A DNA stretch of 64,000 bases from Ruegeria lacuscaerulensis (GTDB taxonomy: Bacteria > Pseudomonadota > Alphaproteobacteria > Rhodobacterales > Rhodobacteraceae): the NCBI RefSeq assembly GCF_013033355.1, contig NZ_WQDY01000011.1, forward strand, positions 113,486 to 177,485, written 5' to 3'. A program made the translations under genes and the position numbers. The first letter of the stretch is position 1. Every line of letters begins with the position of its first letter. This document shows positions 27,973-36,229 of this stretch, one piece after another. Below the pieces are notes generated by a model that worked only from the letters and a program-made list of their open reading frames with translations, had not been told where the DNA came from and searched no databases.

Positions 27973-29481
27973 TCAGGCGCTGATCTGATGTAACTTAGGT
28001 TGAAGAACTGTTTTATCTTCGGTTGCAAACCGGATAATTGTCGCTCCGTTTTGCACCGGGCAGATTGTGCATTCAAGCGAAGCACCATTGCGCATACGCA
28101 ACTCGGCCGACCATTCTGCCCGGTTGTCGCGCATCCCTACAAACTCTCGAATCTCACCGAAAACAGGGGACGCAGTACAGAGTTCCTGCCAATTGCGTGT
28201 GACATCCAGAACTGAATCGGCATCAAACCCCGAGTCTCCGCTGTCGCCCCACAGATTTTGATAGGCGTAATTGGTAAAGGCCAGGGTTCCGTCATCGCCA
28301 AAAACGGCGACCGCATCCGCCAGTTTGTCCAGAACCGATTGCATCAGGTCCATTTCTGAACGGAACCGCCGGGTCAGGGTGATCTCGGCCGTGATGTCTT
28401 CGAACAAAAAGGCTACGGCACCGTCGGGATGGGGGCGACCGCTAACCGAATAAACCGACCCTGAGTGCAGCGACCACGTTTCCTGATAATTCCCGTCCTC
28501 GGCAGCCTCAAGCAGGTCATTCATCTGACTGCGCCAGCTTCGGTAGTTCTTGGGTTCAGGCATCATGTGTTGATCCCGTAGCCGGTCGAAGAAACTGGAC
28601 AGGCTTGGCCGGCAGCTGAGGAAGTCCGGGGGCAGGGTGGTGAGGTCAATTAGGGCCGGGTTGAATAGGGCCAATTGTCGGTTGCGGTCGAAAATCGCCA
28701 AGCCAATGGAAAGCTGGGCAAAGGTCTTGGTCATCGTCTGAACGAATTTGCGCTGGGCGGTTTCGGCGTCGACAATCGCGTTGATGTCGACGGCGTAACA
28801 TAAGTGCCCCTCTGGATGGTGGACCCGTGTCAGATCGAACCAAAGCTTGATTTCGCTGCCGTCCGACGAAATTGAAACCCGCGTCTTTCCACCCAGTCGG
28901 GCATCTTCTTCGGATCCGGGAAACAACGGCGCGGTCAGATCCGTATCCTGACCTCGTACTTTGCGCACTAAAGAAATATAGGCTGCGTTGCACCAACGAA
29001 CTGTGTCGTGTTCATCCAGTAACCAGACGGGATACGGCGCGCGTTCCATTGCCAGGCGGATTGGATCGTTCGCTTCACGGTGGATGGTGGCAGGGCAGAT
29101 GCTGTTTTCACGCAACTGAACCCTGACTATGCCGTCGATCCATTCGCACATGACGTCTCGCTCGACCGTGCAGTCTATGGCGGGGATGATCAAATTACCC
29201 TCTTGTCGGATACAGTCCGGAGTTTTGGGAAACGTGGGAAAGTCACGCTGCAGTAAACGGCGCAGGTCGTGCCAGGACCGGACTTCTTCAAACCCTTCTA
29301 GCGCCATATCCGAGTGGCTGATCAGACGTTGATCGTCGAACAAAAACACCGCGTCAAACAAGGACGTGGGCGAGGATAGGCCGAAATTGTCACCCCTGTG
29401 CCGACGGCGCGGCAGCAGCCATTGCACCGCAAGGCCGGCAGAGACCAAGCTGATGACAGCCAGAATGAACCAGTCGACCAT
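27973..29481 (-). CDS. membrane-anchored multi-PAS protein without kinase domain
   Basis: 502 aa. One N-terminal membrane helix (about 3-22, FILAVISLVSAGLAVQWLL), then three PAS-like regions: about 150-250 (PYPVWLLDEHDTVRWCNAAYISLV), 265-380 (GLAIFDRNRQLALFNPALIDL, GAVAFLFEDITAEI) and 390-490 (AVAVFGDDGTLAFTNYAYQNLWG). No histidine-kinase, GGDEF or EAL output follows, so it may sense and bind a partner. It lies 64 bases downstream of regB and 41 bases upstream of tsaE, which suggests a role near the RegBA system, but this is inference. Confidence 0.8.
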   Translation of the reverse strand: MVDWFILAVISLVSAGLAVQWLLPRRRHRGDNFGLSSPTSLFDAVFLFDDQRLISHSDMALEGFEEVRSWHDLRRLLQRDFPTFPKTPDCIRQEGNLIIPAIDCTVERDVMCEWIDGIVRVQLRENSICPATIHREANDPIRLAMERAPYPVWLLDEHDTVRWCNAAYISLVRKVRGQDTDLTAPLFPGSEEDARLGGKTRVSISSDGSEIKLWFDLTRVHHPEGHLCYAVDINAIVDAETAQRKFVQTMTKTFAQLSIGLAIFDRNRQLALFNPALIDLTTLPPDFLSCRPSLSSFFDRLRDQHMMPEPKNYRSWRSQMNDLLEAAEDGNYQETWSLHSGSVYSVSGRPHPDGAVAFLFEDITAEITLTRRFRSEMDLMQSVLDKLADAVAVFGDDGTLAFTNYAYQNLWGDSGDSGFDADSVLDVTRNWQELCTASPVFGEIREFVGMRDNRAEWSAELRMRNGASLECTICPVQNGATIIRFATEDKTVLQPKLHQISA

Positions 29482-29545
29482 GAACGCCCCGCAACAGAAA
29501 TTACGAAAGCGGATTATGGTTACCAATAGTTAACGGGGTCTTAAC

Positions 29546-30943
29546 TCAGACCTGAATCCGTTGGTTCGCGCCAGACGGGACCGGGGTGTCTCCTTGTTGC
29601 GCATCAACCAGGTTTCTCGGCCAAGTGACCTTCACGATAGCCCCCCGACGTTCGGGGTATTCGGATAAGGTCTGATAGGGGTCTGAACCGTTGGCAAAAT
29701 CCAATTCCGCTCCGCTGCGCTCCAGCAGGGTTTTGGCGATGAACAGGCCCAAACCCATGCCTTCGTATTCCGGGCGTGCGCGTTGATCGGTTTCGGCGCG
29801 ACGGCGGCGCATGAACGGGTCGCCAATCCGCCCGATCATCTGAGACGGATATCCGCGCCCGTCATCCATGATGCTGACAATGATCTGATCAGAGCTCCAT
29901 TCCGCCTCGACCCAAACGTTCGCGCGGGCAAAATCCACCGCATTCTGGATTAGGTTCCGCAACCCGTGAATGATTTCGGGCTTGCGCAGGATCGAGGGTT
30001 GCTGAACATCCCCGTCATCCGCAGGGCCTTCGGTAAAATGGACGGTTTTGCCCCGGTGAATGTGTGGTTCTGCAGCCTCGTTCACCACGGTTGAAAGAGG
30101 GGCTTGCCGCAGATGCAGATCATCCTTTCCGGCCCTGCCCATGTCGCGCAATATGTCCCGGCACCGGTTGGCCTGTTCCCGGATCAGCGCGGCATCCTCT
30201 TTTAGTTCGGGCCGGTCATCCAGCTCTTCGATCAACTCCGAGCTGGTCAATTTGATTGTGGCCAGCGGCGTGCCCAGTTCATGCGCGGCCGCAGCAACAA
30301 CCCCACCTAGGTCGGTCAGCTTCTGTTCTCTCGCCAGGGCCATATGCGTGGCGGCCAGAGCCTCGGACATGGATTGAACTTCGGAACTGACACGATGTGA
30401 ATAGGCACCCAAAAAGACGATCGCGATGACGATCGCGGCCCAGTTTCCGAACAACAGGATATCCGGGATTTCAAGATCCATTCCGACATCCGTACGCAAG
30501 GGCACATGGAATTCGGCCAGCAGAGTGGTCAGAACAATTGCAACCACGCCAACGATCAACGTCGACCGGGTGCTCATGACATTGGCCGAGATCGTTACTG
30601 GCCCCACAAGCAGCAAGGCAAACGGATTGTTCAGCCCCCCGGTCAGGTACAGCAGAACGGTCAATTGCAGCAGGTCGAACAGAACCATCAGAAAGTTCTC
30701 GAACTCTGACAATCGCTTGTTTCTTGGGAAGATCAGGATCGCAGTCAGGTTGCCCAGGATCGAGACCCCGATGGCCAGGTAGCACAGCATCACATCCAGC
30801 TCGACGTGATAGGTCTGTTGGGCGACGGTGATGGCTGTGATCTGGCCGATGATGGCAACCCAGCGCAGCAGGATCAGCGTGCGCAGCCTGATCCAGCTGC
30901 TGCGTTCCTGTCCACGCCATAATATGATGTTGGAATTGGCCAT
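29546..30943 (-). CDS. regB: redox sensor histidine kinase RegB (PrrB)
   Basis: Membrane sensor of the global RegBA redox system. Six membrane helices precede residue 185, and the ubiquinone-interacting loop GGLNNPFA is at 102-109. The phosphorylated histidine is His221 (AAAHELGTPLA), and the redox-active cysteine is Cys261 (ANRCRDIL). Both match the known RegB residues with a shift of four. The ATPase domain has GLRNLIQNAVDFA and GMGLGLFIA. Length 465 aa. It is divergent from senC-regA across 93 bases. Confidence 0.95.
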   Translation of the reverse strand: MANSNIILWRGQERSSWIRLRTLILLRWVAIIGQITAITVAQQTYHVELDVMLCYLAIGVSILGNLTAILIFPRNKRLSEFENFLMVLFDLLQLTVLLYLTGGLNNPFALLLVGPVTISANVMSTRSTLIVGVVAIVLTTLLAEFHVPLRTDVGMDLEIPDILLFGNWAAIVIAIVFLGAYSHRVSSEVQSMSEALAATHMALAREQKLTDLGGVVAAAAHELGTPLATIKLTSSELIEELDDRPELKEDAALIREQANRCRDILRDMGRAGKDDLHLRQAPLSTVVNEAAEPHIHRGKTVHFTEGPADDGDVQQPSILRKPEIIHGLRNLIQNAVDFARANVWVEAEWSSDQIIVSIMDDGRGYPSQMIGRIGDPFMRRRRAETDQRARPEYEGMGLGLFIAKTLLERSGAELDFANGSDPYQTLSEYPERRGAIVKVTWPRNLVDAQQGDTPVPSGANQRIQV

Positions 30944-31036
30944 GGGTTCACTATGTCCTGTTGCATCGGCTGATCATCTTGATAGGTGTCCGGGCCGAAA
31001 CGATCAACAACCCCTCTGATCATTAGGATTGAAGTC

Positions 31037-31657
31037 ATGGTCCGTCTTTATGCCGTTCTAGCCACCGTTGTTCTTGCCATTGGTCTGGGGGTCATGTGGC
31101 TGCTGACCCGAGGTGCCGGATCGGATGATCAGTTCGCACAATGCCGGTCCAGCCAGATTGCCGGCGGCACCGCAGCCATTGGCGGCCCATTCGAATTGAT
31201 CAACGGAGAGGGTCAAACTGTCACCGACGCCGACGTTATCACCGAGCCGACACTGGTCTATTTCGGCTATACGTTCTGTCCTGATGTCTGCCCGTTCGAC
31301 ATGTCGCGCAACGCCGAGGCCGTGGATATACTGGCAGGTCGTGGCCAGTCGGTGACGCCTCTTTTCATCTCAATCGACCCAGACCGGGACACGCCAGAAG
31401 TGGTGGCCGACTATGCCTTTAACATGGGCGGTAAAACCATCGCGCTGACCGGTTCGGCCGAGCAGGTCAAAGCCGCCAGCCAGGCTTACAAGACCTATTA
31501 CAAGGCCCATGACAAAAGCGACGAATACTATCTGGTCGACCATTCCACCTTTACCTACCTGATGACGCCCGAGGCCGGATTTCTTGAATTCTTCAACCGC
31601 AATGACTCAGCTGAACAGATGGCCGACAAGGTCGGGTGTTTTCTGGACAAACTGTGA
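31037..31657 (+). CDS. senC: SCO1/SenC (PrrC) copper chaperone-like protein
   Basis: 206 aa, anchored by one N-terminal helix (4-24) with a thioredoxin-fold domain in the periplasm. The copper-binding CPDVC has Cys81 and Cys85, and the third ligand is His169 in VDHSTFTYLM. SCO proteins help assemble the CuA centre of cytochrome oxidase, and SenC/PrrC links oxidase flux to RegB in Rhodobacter. I start it at the ATG 31037 with AGGA upstream. regA follows after 76 bases. Confidence 0.93.
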   Translation: MVRLYAVLATVVLAIGLGVMWLLTRGAGSDDQFAQCRSSQIAGGTAAIGGPFELINGEGQTVTDADVITEPTLVYFGYTFCPDVCPFDMSRNAEAVDILAGRGQSVTPLFISIDPDRDTPEVVADYAFNMGGKTIALTGSAEQVKAASQAYKTYYKAHDKSDEYYLVDHSTFTYLMTPEAGFLEFFNRNDSAEQMADKVGCFLDKL

Positions 31658-31733
31658 TCCGTTTGACCTTTGCAATGGCGCTGCTATTACTCATAGCTAG
31701 GCCAACGGCGTGAAATAGCGGAAAGAATAGAAT

Positions 31734-32288
31734 ATGGCAGACAGCTCTGACCTGGATATCGGCCCGGACAAATCCCTGCTTCTGGTAGATGATGATGAGC
31801 CTTTTCTGAGACGTCTGGCCAAAGCCATGGAAAAGCGCGGCTTCGAGGTCGAGACCGCAGGTTCAGTCGCCGCAGGCCGTGCCATTTCAACAGCCCGCCC
31901 ACCCGCCTATGCGGTCGTGGATTTGCGGCTTGAGGACGGCAATGGTTTAGACGTGGTCGAAGTGCTGCGTGAAAAGCGCCCGGATAGCCGGGTTGTGGTT
32001 CTGACCGGATACGGCGCGATCGCGACCGCCGTGGCCGCCGTTAAGATCGGTGCGACCGATTATCTTTCGAAACCCGCCGACGCCACTGACATCACCAACG
32101 CGCTGCTGGCCAAGGGCGACGAACTACCACCGCCCCCGGAAAACCCCATGAGCGCGGACCGCGTGCGCTGGGAACATATTCAACGGGTTTATGAGCTGTG
32201 CGACCGGAATGTGTCCGAGACTGCCCGCCGACTGAACATGCACCGTCGGACGTTGCAGCGGATTTTGGCAAAGCGCAGCCCGCGATAA
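31734..32288 (+). CDS. regA: redox response regulator RegA (PrrA, ActR)
   Basis: 184 aa. Receiver domain with acidic pocket DDDE, phosphorylated Asp63 (VVDLRLEDGNG) and Lys in LSKPAD; then a short proline linker (ELPPPPENP) and a Fis-type helix-turn-helix near the C-terminus (NVSETARRLNMHRRTLQRILAKRSPR). This is essentially the family consensus. It controls anaerobic, photosynthetic, carbon- and nitrogen-fixation genes in relatives. The arrangement regB / senC-regA is the classical one. Confidence 0.96.
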   Translation: MADSSDLDIGPDKSLLLVDDDEPFLRRLAKAMEKRGFEVETAGSVAAGRAISTARPPAYAVVDLRLEDGNGLDVVEVLREKRPDSRVVVLTGYGAIATAVAAVKIGATDYLSKPADATDITNALLAKGDELPPPPENPMSADRVRWEHIQRVYELCDRNVSETARRLNMHRRTLQRILAKRSPR

Positions 32289-32453
32289 GCTTGTTTGAGT
32301 CCTCGGCGCTGAGATTCAGTCTTTCTATATGTTCTAGCCGGCAGTTAAGTTGCCGTGTGTCGTCATGTGTCACGCCTTCGTGACTTGCACCTCTGCGACC
32401 TGAGGCCAAGTGTTCGCCTCGGGAAAACACTTAACAAGACAGGAACCTCTCAA

Positions 32454-32825
32454 ATGATCGGTTACGTGACCATCGGCGTGTCAGACATGGAGCACGCAAA
32501 GAAATTCTATACCGAACTGCTTTCGGATCGCGATGCCAAGGTGACGCTGGATGTGGGGCGCATCGCCTTTATCGGCAACCAGCCCGGTGCGCCGATGCTG
32601 GCTGTGTGCGAACCTTATGACGGTGGTGATTGTGCGCCGGGAAACGGCACTATGGTGGCTTTTGCAGCGGATTCGAAAGAGCACGCGCAGGCGATGTACG
32701 ACAAGGCGATCAGCCTTGGTGCCACCGACGAAGGCGAGCCCGGCCAGCGCGTGCCGGATGTGTTCTACGGGGCCTATGTCCGTGATGCGGACAATAACAA
32801 GATCTGTTTCTACGTCTTCGGCTAA
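32454..32825 (+). CDS. VOC family (glyoxalase-fold) protein
   Basis: 123 aa with the vicinal-oxygen-chelate repeat: IGYVTIGVSDMEHAKKFYTELL at the start and YGAYVRDADNNKICFYVFG at the end, the last glutamate/histidine positions of which are partly replaced. Substrate unknown. The ATG at 32454 has AGGA 10 bases upstream. It converges with the HD-domain gene, overlapping it by four bases at the stop codons, so both messages share a 3' border. Confidence 0.82.
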   Translation: MIGYVTIGVSDMEHAKKFYTELLSDRDAKVTLDVGRIAFIGNQPGAPMLAVCEPYDGGDCAPGNGTMVAFAADSKEHAQAMYDKAISLGATDEGEPGQRVPDVFYGAYVRDADNNKICFYVFG

Positions 32826-33415
32826 AGCTGTGCCAACAGGGCGGCGTGCCGGTCAGTATAGGCGCGTCGCACCTCGACCGGAGGGCGCAGGACAATGTTC
32901 AGCCCCTCTGTCACCGACTTGTCGGGGCGACCAAAAAACTTGGTCGCCTCGGCTTCGGAAAAGCCCGCGATCTGGGTGGCCTCCATCCAGGCGCTGATCT
33001 TGTCTGCCTTTTTGATCTGACGTTTCACTGTCTTCGGCACCGCAGCGGGCAGGCCAAAGCGGATGTGGATCGCTGCCGCCAACCGATCATCCAACGCACC
33101 ATAGTCGGGACCGACGGCGGATTTGACCGGCGAGATCATGTCTCCGATCACATATTCGGGGGCGTCATGTAACAACGCGGCCAGCCGCCATTTGACCGGC
33201 GCATTGGGGGCGATGCGGCCATAAAGCTCTTCGACCAGCAGCGAATGTTCGGCCACGGAATAGGCGAAATCCCCTGCCGTCTGGCCGTTCCAGCGCGCCA
33301 CAAAGGCCAGTCCATGCGCGATATCTTCGATCTCGATATCCACAGGGGTGGGGTCCAGCAGGTCCAGCCTACGGCCCGACAGCATCCTCTGCCACGCGCG
33401 GGGTTGTGTTGCCAT
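32822..33415 (-). CDS. HD-domain phosphohydrolase, YfbR-like
   Basis: 197 aa with the HD metal site: AEHSLLV (His57), ALLHDAPEYVIGDMISPVK (His83, Asp84) and a distal aspartate in KKADKI. YfbR is a 5'-deoxynucleotidase; this resembles that clade but the substrate is not proved. The first 20 residues (ARAWQRMLSGRRLDLLDP-like) are typical of the alphaproteobacterial version. Converges with the VOC gene. Confidence 0.82.
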   Translation of the reverse strand: MATQPRAWQRMLSGRRLDLLDPTPVDIEIEDIAHGLAFVARWNGQTAGDFAYSVAEHSLLVEELYGRIAPNAPVKWRLAALLHDAPEYVIGDMISPVKSAVGPDYGALDDRLAAAIHIRFGLPAAVPKTVKRQIKKADKISAWMEATQIAGFSEAEATKFFGRPDKSVTEGLNIVLRPPVEVRRAYTDRHAALLAQL

Positions 33416-33620
33416 TATGCCATGCCTCGTCCGTACAGCCGCGATTGCGCCTCAATTTTATGGTATGGTTTACCTGTCAAGATCACCAGCTGCCAACTTT
33501 TTCTTGAGCATTCGTGCTTTGAACAAGTGCGCGGTGATACCGACATCAAGTACCGAGGGGGGCGCATGCTTCTCCCGGTGTGCCCCTCTCGATTGAAACC
33601 AGAATCGAAAGGAGCTTGTT

Positions 33621-33941
33621 ATGTTCAAGCGTTTATTTGGAGTTGCCCTGGCTTTTGGAATGGCCGCGACTGCGCCTCCGGCTTTTGCACAGCAGAACAC
33701 TTGTGCGCAGCGTGATCACGTAATCGCCAAGCTACAGGACAGCTATTCGGAACAGCTAGCCTTTGGCGAATTGCAGAAATCGCGCGGCGGGCAATCGGTG
33801 ATGGAGGTTTGGACCTCTGAGGAAACGGGAAGCTATACCGTTTTGGTGACCCATGCGAACGGCCTGAGTTGTATCGTCGCCGTTGGCACCGATTTTTTTG
33901 AGGCGATCCCAAAGATCAAGGTAGACGGCACGCCAAGCTGA
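33621..33941 (+). CDS. small secreted hypothetical protein
   Basis: 106 aa. A clear signal peptide (MFKRLFGVALAFGMAATAPPAFA/Q) is followed by a short acidic domain with two cysteines (Cys28 in NTCAQRD and Cys84 in GLSCIVAVG) that could form a disulfide. GAAAGGAG ends eight bases before the ATG, an excellent ribosome-binding site. I do not recognise the family; homologues in marine Rhodobacterales are likely but function is unknown. The 205 bases upstream (33416-33620) hold no other gene that I can support. Confidence 0.7.
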   Translation: MFKRLFGVALAFGMAATAPPAFAQQNTCAQRDHVIAKLQDSYSEQLAFGELQKSRGGQSVMEVWTSEETGSYTVLVTHANGLSCIVAVGTDFFEAIPKIKVDGTPS

Positions 33942-33960
33942 TTTTAGCGACAAGAATCCC

Positions 33961-34017
33961 GTTTCCGGCCATCTGCGTTGCCACGCCCATAAAGGGATGT
34001 TAGGGGCAACCCGGAAC
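33961..34017 (+). promoter_or_regulatory. candidate structured leader of ahcY
   Basis: The gap before ahcY can fold as nested stems: TTCCGG (33963-33968) with CCGGAA (34011-34016), and GTTGCC (33977-33982) with GGCAAC (34005-34010), enclosing CCC-ATAAA-GGG (33986-33996). The inner right arm directly abuts the outer right arm, as in compact riboswitch folds. It does not match the SAH riboswitch motif as I remember it. Could be chance; no covariation evidence. Confidence 0.35.
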
Positions 34018-34042
34018 AGTATTTACCGGAATGGAGTACCTG

Positions 34043-35431
34043 ATGGCCGGGGACTATATCGTCAAAGACATTTCGCTGGCCGGGTTCGGCCGCAAAGAAC
34101 TGGATATCGCCGAAACTGAGATGCCGGGCCTGATGTCCCTGCGTGCAGAATATGGCGAAAGCAAACCGTTGAGCGGCGCGCGCATCGTTGGCTCGCTGCA
34201 TATGACCATTCAAACAGCCGTTCTAATTGAAACGCTGGTAGCGCTTGGTGCAGATGTGCGCTGGGCGTCGTGCAACATCTTCTCGACCCAGGACCACGCG
34301 GCAGCGGCAATCGCCGAGGCTGGCATTCCCGTCTTCGCCATCAAAGGCCAGACGCTGGAAGAGCATTGGGATTACCTGGACAAGTCCTTTATGTTCGAAG
34401 ATGGCCCGAACATGATCCTGGACGACGGCGGCGACGCGACGCTGTATATCCTGCTGGGCGCACGCGCCGAAGCGGGTGAAGACATCATCCCCGTTCCGGG
34501 CTCGGAAGAGGAAGAGGTGATCAAGAAGCAGATCGCCAAGCGTATGGCGGCAAGCCCCGGCTGGTTCACCAAGATGCGTGATCAGATCAAGGGCGTGTCC
34601 GAGGAAACAACCACCGGCGTGAACCGTTTGTATCAGCTGGTGAAAGAAGGCCACCTTCCTTTCCCTGCGATCAACGTGAATGACAGCGTCACCAAGTCGA
34701 AATTCGACAACAAGTATGGCTGCAAAGAATCGCTGGTCGACGGCATCCGCCGCGCCACCGACACCATGCTGGCCGGTAAGGTTGCCGTGGTCTGCGGCTA
34801 TGGCGATGTGGGCAAAGGCTCGGCCGCTTCGCTGGCCGGTGCCGGTGCCCGTGTGAAGGTGACCGAAGTTGACCCGATCTGCGCGCTGCAGGCCGCAATG
34901 GACGGGTTCGAGGTCACTCTGCTGGAAGACGAAGTTGCCAGCGCTGATGTGTTCATCACCACCACCGGCAACAAGGACGTGATCCGTATCGAGCACATGC
35001 GCGAGATGAAGGACATGGCCATCGTCGGCAACATCGGCCACTTCGACAACGAAATTCAGGTGGCCAGCCTGAAAAACCACAAATGGACCAACATCAAGGA
35101 ACAGGTGGACATGATCGAGATGCCCTCGGGCAACCGCATCATCCTGCTGTCCGAAGGCCGTCTGCTGAACCTCGGCAACGCCACTGGGCACCCATCCTTC
35201 GTGATGTCGGCATCCTTCACCAACCAGGTTCTGGCGCAGATCGAGCTGTTCACTAAAGGCGATGAGTACAAAAACGAAGTCTATATCCTGCCCAAGCATC
35301 TGGATGAGAAAGTCGCCCGCCTGCATCTGGACCGTATCGGCGTGAAGCTGACTCAGATGGACTCGGAACAAGCGGCCTATATCGGCGTGAAACCCGAAGG
35401 TCCCTATAAGCCCGAGCATTACCGCTACTGA
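34043..35431 (+). CDS. ahcY: adenosylhomocysteinase (SAH hydrolase)
   Basis: Splits S-adenosylhomocysteine into adenosine and homocysteine, relieving product inhibition of methyltransferases. The NAD-binding loop [11 protein letters not shown] and the conserved [11 protein letters not shown] are clear, as are the ends [19 protein letters not shown] and KPEHYRY. Product 462 aa. The start at 34043 has GGAG six bases upstream, whereas an ATG at 34031 would have none. A terminator lies 30 bases after the stop. Confidence 0.96.
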   Translation: MAGDYIVKDISLAGFGRKELDIAETEMPGLMSLRAEYGESKPLSGARIVGSLHMTIQTAVLIETLVALGADVRWASCNIFSTQDHAAAAIAEAGIPVFAIKGQTLEEHWDYLDKSFMFEDGPNMILDDGGDATLYILLGARAEAGEDIIPVPGSEEEEVIKKQIAKRMAASPGWFTKMRDQIKGVSEETTTGVNRLYQLVKEGHLPFPAINVNDSVTKSKFDNKYGCKESLVDGIRRATDTMLAGKVAVVCGYGDVGKGSAASLAGAGARVKVTEVDPICALQAAMDGFEVTLLEDEVASADVFITTTGNKDVIRIEHMREMKDMAIVGNIGHFDNEIQVASLKNHKWTNIKEQVDMIEMPSGNRIILLSEGRLLNLGNATGHPSFVMSASFTNQVLAQIELFTKGDEYKNEVYILPKHLDEKVARLHLDRIGVKLTQMDSEQAAYIGVKPEGPYKPEHYRY

Positions 35432-35444
35432 TCGCGGATCGGGT

Positions 35445-36197
35445 ATGACGAAACGCACGGGACGCCGCCGGTTCATGCGACTGGCGGCGTCTTTCTTTTC
35501 CATCATCTTATTTCTATTTCTATTTCTAGTTGGCTCTGCCGGATTCCTTCTGGTGACACACCCGAAGTCACCCTTGCCTGACCATTGGAACCCCTTGCGC
35601 GATCTGTCGATTACGGCCCCGGTCAATCTGGTCACGCGGTTTCAACTGAACCGTGCTCTGGCGGATGAGGCGCAATGCAAGGCGGTGCTGTCTGCGGACG
35701 AAGTGGCGTTTGCTGAGATGGAGGATTTGGTCGTCGATCAGAATTGCGGGATCAGCGGACGGGGCCTTCTGTCGCGCCTTGTTACCGCAGATGTCCGAGG
35801 GGTCGAAACGCGCTGTACCACAGCTCTGCGTCTTGCCATGTGGGAACATCACGTGGTTCAGCCTGCTGCGCGGGACATTTTGGGCACCGAGGCGCGCGCT
35901 CTGCGGCATCTGGGCAGCTATAACTGCCGTCGGATGCGGACCGCGCAGGGGCAGAACAGCCGATGGAGCAGTCATGCAACTGCAGATTCCATTGATATCG
36001 TGGGGGTCGATCTGGCCGATGGACGCACACTAAACCTGTTGCGCGACTGGCCAACTGAAGGGTCCGAATCCGAATTCCTACGCCAGATCGGGCAGGGCGC
36101 TTGTGATTGGTTCCGCGTGGTGCTGAGCCCCAATTTCAACAAGCTGCACGCGGACCACTTCCATTTGCAGGGGCCCGGCTGGGGCTATTGCAGATAA
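35445..36197 (+). CDS. extensin-like C-terminal domain protein
   Basis: 250 aa with an N-terminal membrane helix (about 12-36, rich in Phe/Leu) and an extensin-like C-terminal domain. The metal-site blocks HATADSIDIVGV and HADHFHLQGPGWGYCR resemble those of D-Ala-D-Ala metallopeptidases, so a cell-wall role is plausible. Four or more cysteines suggest periplasmic disulfides. The ATG at 35445 is 13 bases after the ahcY stop; an alternative ATG is at 35475. Both lie under the terminator hairpin, which is odd. Confidence 0.82.
   Translation: MTKRTGRRRFMRLAASFFSIILFLFLFLVGSAGFLLVTHPKSPLPDHWNPLRDLSITAPVNLVTRFQLNRALADEAQCKAVLSADEVAFAEMEDLVVDQNCGISGRGLLSRLVTADVRGVETRCTTALRLAMWEHHVVQPAARDILGTEARALRHLGSYNCRRMRTAQGQNSRWSSHATADSIDIVGVDLADGRTLNLLRDWPTEGSESEFLRQIGQGACDWFRVVLSPNFNKLHADHFHLQGPGWGYCR
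35461..35499 (+). terminator. intrinsic terminator of ahcY, inside the next CDS
   Basis: GACGCCGCC (35461-35469) and GGCGGCGTC (35483-35491) form a 9-bp stem followed by TTTCTTTT. The hairpin covers codons 6-16 of the extensin-type gene and overlaps its start region. Confidence 0.75.
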
Positions 36198-36222
36198 TCC
36201 GGCCCCGCGAAACGGGGCCGGA
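36198..36222. terminator. bidirectional terminator hairpin
   Basis: TCCGGCCCCG (36198-36207), loop CGAAA, CGGGGCCGGA (36213-36222), a perfect 10-bp GC-rich stem exactly between the converging extensin-type and royal-jelly-type genes. Confidence 0.75.
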
Positions 36223-36229
36223 GATTGGC

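Noticed and set aside
33961..34017. Known SAH riboswitch upstream of ahcY
   Set aside because: The conserved SAH riboswitch core as I remember it is not present; kept only as an unclassified candidate leader.
34223..35635. Open frame of 470 codons antisense to ahcY
   Set aside because: Complete overlap with the highly conserved ahcY; histidine- and aspartate-rich composition typical of a shadow frame in high-GC coding DNA; no ribosome-binding site.
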